Of a DNA stretch of 64,000 nt, positions 1 through 7,969 are shown piece by piece. Position 1 is the stretch's first letter; each line of letters begins with the position of its first letter. The notes below the pieces were generated by a model. It had not been told where the DNA came from and ran no database searches. It was given only the letters and a program-made list of their open reading frames with translations. Where the stretch lies: positions 109,341,388 through 109,405,387 of the forward strand of contig OY829326.1 of assembly GCA_963691655.1 (NCBI GenBank). The letters run 5' to 3'. This DNA comes from Toxonevra muliebris. Its lineage: Eukaryota > Arthropoda > Insecta > Diptera > Pallopteridae. The translations under genes and the position numbers were made by a program.

Positions 1-259
1 AGCTTTGAGCACCGTTTTTACTTTTTCGAGTCAAATAGTGACCAATACCTAAAATTATGTGAAAATAACTAAAATTATGTATATGATTACATTTCGGAAA
101 AGGATCACTACTAGCTAGAACTCTTTTCTCTATGCAACGTTTTTGCTACACCACACTCAAAATTTTTTAAAGCTTAACTAACCGGCGGCAAATCACAAAA
201 AAATTTAAAACTCACACACTCGTGAATGAATATAAAAAAGTTTGAAGAATCTAACTTAC

Positions 260-445
260 AGCTTGCAATGTTCCCGTCATTAAATCCTTCAGTTCATCCA
301 AACATTTGTTGATTCTTGCACGTCGTTTACGTTCCAGCATTGGTTTCATTATTTTTCGGTATTGATAGGTACGCGATACCGGCTCTAACGGCAAAGAGTT
401 GAGCATAAAGTGATGATTTGGCGCCATTTTTATTTGAACATTCAT
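260..445 (-). CDS. Enhancer-of-split/HES-type bHLH repressor, first coding exon (partial)
   Basis: The exon encodes about 62 residues, with [19 protein letters not shown] and then KDLM. This is the basic region and helix 1 of the HES/E(spl) family, with the family's proline in the basic region. Such proteins are nuclear Notch-effector repressors that normally continue into a loop, helix 2, an Orange domain and a C-terminal WRPW for Groucho binding. Those parts are absent because the exon ends at a consensus 5' splice site: GTAAGT read on the minus strand from 259, phase 0 after an Ala codon. The next exon would lie left of base 1. The first in-frame ATG is at 445, but the ATG at 427 (MAPNHHF) has A at -3 and G at +4 and is the likelier start. 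Most Drosophila E(spl)-complex bHLH genes lack introns, so a complex ancestor or a dispersed HES-related paralogue are both possible. Family certain, paralogue unknown. Confidence 0.88.
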
Positions 446-819
446 TCATGTAGTTTTATTGTATTAAACTTTGGCACAGGTATATTCAAATATTTTGCGG
501 TTTTCCAAAATATATTTATTAGATGCACACTTTAACTATTTTAACTGTGTTATTTAATAAGCCCAAGTGCTTGAATATTTCACGTTTTTAACAACTAAAC
601 GTCTTAACGCGTTCACGTCTTCGTTAACAATGATCGTGAATGTGATGATAAATAGAATTTTTATTCGAGGAGGCAAAACAAAACTGGCGGCGCTCTCTTG
701 TCTTTGAATGATGTACTGTGTGAAATGAGCGTCACCGCTTAAATGAAGATCAACAATGAATGAGTTGATAATATCAGAGATAATGCCAACACCACTTTAG
801 AGAGATAAAGAAAGAAATA

Positions 820-860
820 GTGAGAAGTGAAGAGATATGGGAGCTTTAAACTCTATATAT
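820..860 (-). promoter_or_regulatory. candidate core promoter of the bHLH gene (TATA plus weak initiator)
   Basis: On the minus strand a TATATAG box starts at 859, and a TCACTT initiator-like site has its A at 828, about 31 bases downstream, which is canonical TATA spacing. A GTGAGAA word at 820-826 fits the loose Su(H) core GTGRGAA. A start here would give a ~400-nt 5' leader, long for this family. The initiator deviates from TCAKTY. This is inference from spacing alone. Confidence 0.25.
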
Positions 861-1090
861 CTCTCGCTTTCTTACGGAGAGTGGTTAGCTTCTAAAAAGA
901 GTTAAAATTTTATGAATGAAAAATTCTTATGTACGTTGAATGAAAACGCACACGAGACAAGGAAGAAGAAGAAAACGCAGCAGCACAAACAGTAGAAGCT
1001 TCAAGTGACAAAATTATGTTATTGTATGTAAGTATGTGGATATGTTTATGTAATGGATGCATAAGCATTTAAACTTATATGTATTTATTA

Positions 1091-1110
1091 GTGTGTGTGT
1101 GTGTGAGTGT
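1091..1110. repeat. GT microsatellite
   Basis: Uninterrupted GT dinucleotides followed by GAGTGT. Confidence 0.9.
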
Positions 1111-1990
1111 TTAAATGTGGACCAGTGGCATGAACGTGCGCTTTTTGTTTACTTGTTTGACTTCTGACGTTGTTTTGTTTTTGTTTCTCTGTTGCTTGTT
1201 TTTGTGGAAGTGTTAAACAAATAAACAAAAATGCGAATAAAATGCCAGAAAATGTTGGCAGGCATAGTGCTAATCTCGCGTTATTGCTGCAATTTGTTTT
1301 TGTTTATGTTTTATTTTTTTGCTTTTTTGTTTTTGTTGATAGAGAGAAATAAACGTTTTCTGTAGGCAACAACAACATCTACAAATGCGACAATGACTCC
1401 CGTGGGATAATTGAGAAACTTGGGAGTTCGTTGAAAGCAAAAACATATAACAACATTACAGATAAAGCAGCCAAGAAAAAACAAGCAGCGGATATGGAAG
1501 CAAAGAGAAAAAAAAAAAGAACAGAAATACACAATAAAAATAACAAGTTATTTGAAATAAATTCTTGAGGATAATCATATTCACTCGTATGTTTAACTTA
1601 TATGAAGGATAATTCATAGCTTTACGAATGTGTTTTGTTTCAAATCAAATCAAATCAAATTTACCTTAACTGTGAAGTTCATTTATCGACGGTGTTTTTA
1701 TTACTATTAACGCATTAACTAGTAAGTAATGTTAATAAAAAGTTATGTTTAGAATTTACTCCATGATTTTAGTAAACTTTATTGGCCTGGGAGTTCAAAT
1801 ATTGGTAGTCAGTTGATATAAAAATTACCCGTCCTTACCATTGGCACCTTAGAGGTATAAAGCTCAAAATGATAGTTTATTGCAGATACCATATGGTATT
1901 GCAACGAGCCGTGTGTTGGTTCAAATGTGACCTAATGGGCAATCGTATAACTTAACCCATTTTTTACAGCTTTTTCTTTAAAGAAACCGT

Positions 1991-2102
1991 AACTTTGAAA
2001 ATTCATTAGAAATACATTTCAAAATTTATTCAAAAAATAACAGCTGTGAAATATTTTAACATATGTTGGCTTTAAAAGTGCATTTCAAAATTTAAAATTA
2101 TT
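1991..2102 (+). repeat. dispersed repeat copy (pair with 37286-37399)
   Basis: Both stretches start AACTTTGAAAATTC, continue with AATACATTT, and share GACTTTAAAA/GGCTTTAAAA followed by TGCATTT and an A/T-rich end, in the same order and spacing. By eye the identity is roughly two thirds. It is probably a fragment of an unidentified old transposon. Confidence 0.5.
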
Positions 2103-2282
2103 AGGCTTTACATGGCCCAAAAAGCTTAGTAAACAGGCATAACTTTTTTTGGAGGAGTATATGAAAATTAGAACCAAATGTATATGTATTTATTTTCCAT
2201 TTGAAATAGTAAATTCACCAAGAAAAAAAAAATGTGATTTTAACAGTTCATCGCTGTTATTAAAATAATATAAAAAATAAAA

Positions 2283-2319
2283 TCTGTTGTATTGAACGCA
2301 ATTTGTTTGATTCAACAGT
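2283..2319 (+). repeat. TCTGTTG...GTTTGAT..AACAGT motif, copy 1
   Basis: TCTGTTG is followed about 15 bases later by GTTTGATTCAACAGT. Copy 2 at 4291-4328 has TCTGTTG then GTTTGATATAACAGT at nearly the same spacing. The two copies flank the hAT-like element and the tRNA-like pair. They may be subterminal repeats of an older host element of about 2 kb; no clear ends were found. Confidence 0.4.
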
Positions 2320-2634
2320 TTTTTATTTTGTATTGACAATTTTCGTAACATCTCTTCTGTTGAAATTAACTGTTGAATATTTAGTTCATAACCCTGCCAG
2401 ACAGGGCTAATGGAAACTCCAATACAATAACAAAGTTTTTGGGTTTCACTAACACAATTTCAAAATCTTATTCGGTCTATTTTTAGAATTAATGATAAAC
2501 AAAGACAGGCTAATTGAGTATTTCAAATTTGTATATCTTACTCTCTCATGCATAGTTAACTCTTTAAGGTTAGGTAGGGTAAAAATTGTCCTAACTTTTG
2601 CCCATCTCGAAAAGTTGAAATTACTTATAGTCAT

Positions 2635-3697
2635 CAGCGATGCCAACTTGCGGGGAATTCTCCGATTTGCGGGTATTTTTACATAGTACGGGGAATCGGG
2701 GAATGAGCTATTTTTTGCGGGGAACTCGAAACCGATCAGCTTTTAGTTTTTAAAGTTAGTCAAATATATTTTGTCATATTTTATGTAATGTAAATTGTTC
2801 AGCTTTTGCAATATTTCATATTTTAGGCCTTTAAATCTTCATCTTTCTTAAGTGGGCCCTTGGTTTGAAGAAATCGAATTTTAAAAAAGTGTGTAATTTG
2901 AAAGTCTTTCATTTCAAGAGTATTTTGCAAAAATTTCAGAGAGAAACTCAGAGTGCTTTCGTAGATATAGACGATTATAACGCCAAATGTTAGTCAGGCA
3001 AAACAGTTGTCTTCCCTTTCCGCCATTCATAAAGGCTTAGCTATGCCTTGGTCCAACAACTCCTGATTAAAACTCTTCACCCTTGCTGACTAATCTGTTA
3101 ACTTACAAACTACGGCTCGCCATAATAAAGAAGATGAAGTATATTTTAAATGTTGAGAACCGATAGTCAAAATTTTGAACCCGTTTTTCTTAAAACAAGG
3201 TTTTTGACGATTTTTATTTGAGCCAAAAGAAAGTCCATGCCTCCTCTTTTGAGAACTTTGACGTCCAAAAGTGGGCTGAGGCTTGTTTATCTACTAAAAT
3301 CAACGTTTAGTAACTCGAAACACCCCATATCGTTCAAATTTGGTGTGGTATCTATTACCCAATGTGACTAATCTTTGTGCAAGTATGAGCCCGATCGATT
3401 TTGAGAGTGGGTTCCCTTGAGATGAAATCACTCATGTGTTAAAAGAATTCCAAAGTCAGAAAAAACATTTCAATTATCCAGTCCTTTAAAAAATGGTTAA
3501 GTTTTGGACCGAGATAGTGCAGGGCCGCTTTAAAACAACAGCCACGGGGATCAATTTTAAGCCAACGTAAAGGTATTTTTCGTTTTTATAAAATGTTTAT
3601 ATGAAAAGTGTGTATCGCTCTGTTGTAATATAAAATTATACCGGTGCGGGGAATTTGGTCGAAAATCGGAGACAGAAGAAATGAGTTGGCATCCCTG
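2635..3697. mobile_element. non-autonomous hAT-like DNA transposon
   Basis: The left end begins CAGCGATGCCAACT and the right end, read inward on the minus strand, begins CAGGGATGCCAACT: 13 of 14 identical. The flanks are atagtcat (2627-2634) and atactcat (3698-3705), an 8-bp target duplication with one mismatch, as for hAT elements. The words gcggggaa and ctccgattt recur near both ends as subterminal repeats. No transposase ORF remains, so this is a 1,063-bp non-autonomous copy. Ends and duplication are seen directly; the superfamily is inferred from them. Confidence 0.78.
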
Positions 3698-3895
3698 ATA
3701 CTCATATAGTTTAACATTTTATTTACAGTTTCTCATTTAGTTGTCAATGCAAAAAACCAAAAAAAAATATGTTTTTCTTTTTTCTTTTTTTTCTTTTTTT
3801 TTTTTTAAAATCGTGTGCCTCAAGAGTTAAAAAACATTAATTAGTGCTCGAAACATTAAAAGAGTAACACAAACAAAATTCGATGGAAGTAAATT

Positions 3896-3978
3896 TGGTT
3901 ATGTGGTACAGTTGGTAAGCGCGTTGTTCGGCAGTCATTACGCGAATGTTGTTCGGACACAGGTTCGAGCCTGGGAAA
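3896..3978 (+). repeat. tRNA-like SINE head (Pol III A and B boxes)
   Basis: An A box TGGTACAGTTGG (3904-3915) and a B box GGTTCGAGCC (3962-3971) are spaced as in a tRNA. The acceptor and T stems pair poorly, so it is not a functional tRNA. An A-rich stretch follows, as for a SINE 5' head or a decayed tRNA pseudogene. Confidence 0.5.
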
Positions 3979-4114
3979 AGCAATTCAAGAGAAGGTAATT
4001 CAAAATGATATAAGTAAATAAAAAAATAAATTGAACAAAAAACAAAAAGAAAAAATAAATTAGAAACAAAAAAAAAATTTTTGGATTATTAAAAAAAAAA
4101 ATTTAAAAAGAAAT

Positions 4115-4187
4115 TTGTGGGATTTGAACCTTAGTCACAAGTGGCTGCATGCTTGCTTGCGCACTAGACAACTAGGCTATAGCATGT
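4115..4187 (-). repeat. tRNA-like SINE head, opposite strand
   Basis: Read on the minus strand, the A box is TAGCCTAGTTGT (4179-4168) and the B box GGTTCAAATCC (4130-4120). It faces the module at 3896-3978 across an A-rich spacer of about 140 bases. The A run lies on the plus strand, so it is not this module's own poly-A tail. Confidence 0.5.
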
Positions 4188-4654
4188 AGAATTTAGGCTG
4201 TTAATATTTTGTAGTTTGGTTTTTCAAAGCATTAGTACATTGTCTGTTAATATAACAGAGTTCACTTTTGGATGGGATTTAATAGCAAAATCTGTTGGTT
4301 TAATATCCTTTCCGTTTGATATAACAGTATTTTTTCCCTCAATGTTTATCTAGATAAAAATGCAAACTATACGCAAAATTATAAATGAGTAGGGCTTCAT
4401 ACGTAACTCCAGCTGGAGAAAAATTTTACCAAGAAACTCATGTTTTCTAAAATTAGCTGTTTCTAATTTATACTATGTGATCGCAGAGAAAGTTTATTGC
4501 TTATTATTTTGTGTACGACTATGTATACAGTTGCTTATCTTATTTTTTCGGCGTAGGCTATTTACTACTTCACCCTTATAAATACAAGAAAAAATTTTAT
4601 AATTTTTTTTTACTGGTGAAATACACAAATTGTGTTTCATAAATGTTGGTAACG

Positions 4655-5967
4655 TTAGATTAGGTTAAGTGGCTGTCTGCCGACTCACTTAGACCTAATC
4701 AAAGTCCATTGTGACACCACTGAAGCTCTACACTACCGGATCCTCTTTAAATCACCCCGTGAATTTGATAAAAGTAGCCACTTTCGTTAGCTTCAACCTC
4801 GCGACCTCTCCAACACAGTCAAAAGAAGCAAATCCAAGCACGGAAAACCTTTCCAGGATATGTTCCACGGTTTCTTATTCTTCAATCTCTTGACAGCTTC
4901 TGCAAAAGTCATAATGTGGTGCCCCCAGTCCACTTGCAAGTCTGCCAATTAGGCAATAACTTTTTAGCACCCTTATTGTGTTTCTTACATCCTGCCTATT
5001 AAATTTCAATAACAGCTTTATACGGCCGTGGTTCCAGTCTGGCCACGTTTGCCTGCTTATTAGACAAGATGATAGCTGTCTCCAGCAGACATTTCCGACT
5101 TCAATACTGCATCTAACTATTAGCGGTTCACATGTAGCTAAAGGCATTGGTATAGATATTTTATCCGGCTGGATATTTAGCGTTGTACCTTCCCTCGCAA
5201 GCTCATCTGCTCACCTTTAATGTTTCTATAACCTGACACCCAAACCAGTTTTATATTAAAATATTGCGATAATTTGCCTAATAGTTAATGGCATTATAAT
5301 ACCGTTTTTGACGAATGCCTTACTGACTCTAATGCCTCGTTTTCACTATGTCAAATTCAATCAAATTTGACTATATGTCGACAGGGAATATGACATAGTG
5401 AAAACCAGTCAAAATGATTTCAAAGCCGCTTAGCTGTCCTAGTAGTTATAAATTTCTCTCGTGGGTAACGGATTATTTACTATTACTTCTTTATAAGCAA
5501 CTATTAACTTCTTTATAAGCAACAAACCCTCTCTTATAGCTATTACTTTTGCTCAAAATATACTGCAATGATCCGGTAGGCGGAAAGAAAGACTGACGCC
5601 CAGCTTTTCAGAATAAATACCACCATCCACCTGGTCATTGAGTTTTGATCCGTCAGTATAAATGCTAACTTTATTGTTACAATCCATGATACCACTATCC
5701 CAATCTTCTTTTGAGGGAAATATGGTGTAAGATTTGCATAAATGCAGTTCTACCCGATTACAATAATCTGTAGTACCGGAAATAATGGAAAATTTTCCTA
5801 ACATGGTCGAGTGACCTCTGTTACTCGTAGTTAAAAAAGAGAGTTTTCTAAGTCTCAGAGCCGATTTGACCACAAGTTGTTTATCGTACAAGCCAATTGG
5901 CAGTAAGTTTAACATAACGATTTGTGCTACCGTGGGGTTTTTCTGAGAGTTCCGCTTATACATAATG
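4655..5967 (-). pseudogene. RNase-H-bearing LINE (I/LOA-like), 3' end fossil
   Basis: Read from right to left, the fragment holds a pre-RNase-H segment (LNLLPIGLY, KSALRLRKLSF) near 5910-5830 and an RNase H start (IYTDGSKLNDQVDGG) near 5670-5630. A C-terminal segment with CWRQLSSCL, CLIGR and DFCRSC lies at 5085-4880 and ends near FIKFTG by about 4760. The last ~90 bases (4745-4655) form the 3' untranslated tail, with GTGTCACAATGG, CTAAGTGAGTC and GACAGCCACT. Stops, frameshifts and an inserted hairpin break the frame. The 5' side is interrupted by the Mutator-like element at 5968. The tail matches the end of the SINE at 57211-57525. Confidence 0.75.
5339..5405. repeat. 67-bp perfect-arm hairpin inside the LINE fossil
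   Basis: GTTTTCACTATGTCA at 5339-5353 is the exact reverse complement of TGACATAGTGAAAAC at 5391-5405, with a 37-base loop. It interrupts the RNase H coding fossil, so it arrived after the LINE. It resembles a minimal MITE or solo foldback. No target duplication is obvious. Confidence 0.6.
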
Positions 5968-6904
5968 GGCACCACGAAATAACTCCTAAATGAAATAACT
6001 CCCAAAAATCTTCATAAAAGAAAAGAAATTAGGAGATATTTCATTTCTTATTGGTAGTTACAGTGAAATAACTCCTAATCGGCAAACATTTTAGGAGTTA
6101 TTTCATTTTTCCATCAGGAGTTATTTCATTTTATGTTAAGAGTTATTTCATAATGATAACTTCTAATGAAAAAATGAAATAACTCCTAATGAAAAGATGA
6201 AATAAGTCCAAATATTTAGAAGTTATTTCAATTTCGTAATGTTGTTTTTGGAATACAAAACACACTTTATACTTTGCTATTTCGGCATCAAAATTTAATT
6301 CCTCGTAATAAAAATCTAAATATCTCAAATCCAGATATCTCAAAACGGGGAACAGAAATTCGACCAAAGGAATTTCGACCAAAAAAAAAGGAAGGAATTT
6401 CGGGCAAAAATTTTTTGGCTAAATTTCCTTTATTAAAAAGAAATTGAAGCCAAAAAATCATTTGGAAATTCGACTAAATAATTTTTGGTTTCTTATTTCG
6501 TCTTATTTCGTTTTTAAGGCTTCATTTCATTTTGAGGGGCCTTATTTCATATTTTTCATGTAATATTTTGTATTTTTACTTCATTTTTCGACAAAAGGAA
6601 TATTTGAAATTTTTTTGGAGCTTTAGTTAAATTTACATAAAATATAAACTAGGCAAATAAAACGGTTATTACGCATTCTATCGTTTATAAACAATTAAAA
6701 TTTTAATCAGAAGTTTAATTCAAACATATGTAAGTTTTTGAGAATTTAATCACAATGTTTTTGAGAATTTAAAAGGATAATAGTACAAAGTTCCTTTTAA
6801 ATTCACAAAGATGTCTACAAAAAAAAAAGAACTTAATATAAATTCTTGTTTTCAAAATTATATAATTTACCTTGTTTGAAAAATTATTTTCTGTTTCTAC
6901 CGTT

Positions 6905-7017
6905 GTATTATAAGAATGTGTAGAAGTACACACCTTGGTTGCTAATGGCAAAACCACCGAGCTGATAAAAAAATTGCCACACAGCCGTTCAGAATCGGCG
7001 TTAAACTGTAGGTCCTA
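6905..7017 (+). repeat. SINE-A body fragment (headless)
   Basis: The stretch with GGTTG.TAATGGCAAAACCACC, TTGCCACA, GCCGTTC.GAATCGGCGTT and AAACT.TAG.TCC closely matches the body of the SINE on the minus strand at 57211-57525. It lacks a tRNA-like head on its left. Its right end joins the SINE-B head directly. Confidence 0.65.
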
Positions 7018-7215
7018 CCATCGCCACTGTGGTCTAGTGGCAAAGTGCCAGACTCTTATCTCTGGAGACCTGAGTTCGATTCTCGGCTTGGGTATGTTTC
7101 TTATCTATATTTCTTTCTCTCTTCCTTTCTTTCTTTCTTGGGGCTTTGGTACAATAGATCTTATAGGTCGCAGTGCCTGACTTTCGAGTCGTTCTCTTTC
7201 AAATAATAATAACTA
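7018..7215 (+). mobile_element. SINE-B: tRNA-derived SINE with LINE-type tail
   Basis: The 5' part has an A box TGGTCTAGTGG (7030-7040), an anticodon-like stem CCAGA/TCTGG and a good T arm CTGAG-TTCGATT-CTCGG carrying a B-box-like GAGTTCGATTC. A pyrimidine tract follows (7097-7140). The tail, GGTACAATAGATCTTATAGG then TCGCAGTGCCTG, ends in AAATAATAATAAC. It matches the 3' end of the LINE at 48176-50125 (about 3 mismatches in 33 bases, same TAA-type end). tRNA head plus LINE tail is diagnostic of a trans-mobilised SINE. The boundary near 7018 is approximate. Confidence 0.75.
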
Positions 7216-7969
7216 CCGTTGTAGTACCTCATATGGCTGTTGTTCAAGTCATATAAAATTTAAAATTTGGCTCAAATTTCTTTTACTTAAAAAAATAATA
7301 ATAATTTAGTTTTAAATAGGAATTTGGGCCGAAAAAATTGTTGGTCGAACTTCCTTTTCTAAAGTGCATTTCAACCAAAATCAAAAAGGAATTACGATCA
7401 AAATGTTTTGGCTCGAATTCCTTGGGTGAATTTCCAAATCAAATTCGGCCAAAAAGTTATTTTGGCCTAAATTTCTTCTTTTTTTTTTTTTTGTTTGGAA
7501 TTCCTTTTTAATTTCGGTCAAATTTCACAGAGCTTAAATAGTTTCTTTGGATTTATTACATTCGTAAAACCAAACAGTGTGGTGATTAGACGTTTAGGTG
7601 CCGTCACTGTAGAATGAATTTTTTTATAGACGGTGGAACAATAACAAAATTAATAACATCCATATTTAGCCTAAGTACCTCGTGGTGTGTCTTTGGAAAG
7701 TTTATAGGATAAATCTCATTTATTTTTGCTCAAATTAGAAGTTATTTCATTTTTTAATTAGGAGTGAATTCATTTTTGTATTAGGAATTATTTCATTTCA
7801 TTATGGAATAACTCTTAATTGCAAAATAACCCTTAAAATTAGGATTTATTTCATTTTTGTATTAGAAGTTATTTCGGTTTTTGTTAGGAGTTATTTCATT
7901 AGGACTTATTTAGCGTTAGGACTTATTTCTTTTTTCAGTTAGGAGTTATTTCATGGAGCCTACATAATG

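Larger units (their letters stand above)
446..1560. other. upstream flank of the bHLH gene, non-coding
   Basis: No conserved coding sequence is seen. The stretch holds the candidate promoter, a purine-rich tract at 801-840 and a GT microsatellite. Open frames at 1170-1532 translate to low-complexity F/C/V-rich protein from T-rich DNA and are not credible genes. Confidence 0.6.
1561..2634. other. gene-free stretch with dispersed-repeat segments
   Basis: No gene is seen. Bases 1991-2102 resemble 37286-37399 (see that entry). Bases 2240-2390 hold several TCTGTTG/CAACAGT inverted words that recur at 4250-4330. The ORFs at 2449-2686 overlap on both strands and show no family features. Confidence 0.5.
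3698..4654. other. gene-free stretch with two facing tRNA-like modules
   Basis: It contains T-rich and A-rich homopolymer runs (3770-3810, 4010-4110), the tRNA-like modules described separately, and the second TCTGTTG motif copy. No coding sequence is seen. Confidence 0.6.
5968..7960. mobile_element. Mutator-like (or related) DNA transposon with repeat-rich ends
   Basis: The ends are GGCACCACGAAATAACTCC and, inverted, GGCTCCATGAAATAACTCC. A perfect 9-bp direct duplication, tacataatg, flanks them (5959-5967 and 7961-7969). A 9-bp duplication with ends starting in G fits Mutator-like elements. The outer ~250 bases at each end are built of repeated GAAATAACTCCTAA units in both orientations. Further in, 6355-6480 and 7320-7520 hold a second set of units around AATTTCGACCAAA. 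No transposase is seen. The interior carries SINE sequence (6905-7215). The target is the LINE fossil to the left. Confidence 0.72.

Noticed and set aside
7030..7090. Functional tRNA gene
   Set aside because: The anticodon loop has 8 bases and the acceptor stem does not pair. A pyrimidine tract and LINE tail follow, so it is a SINE head.
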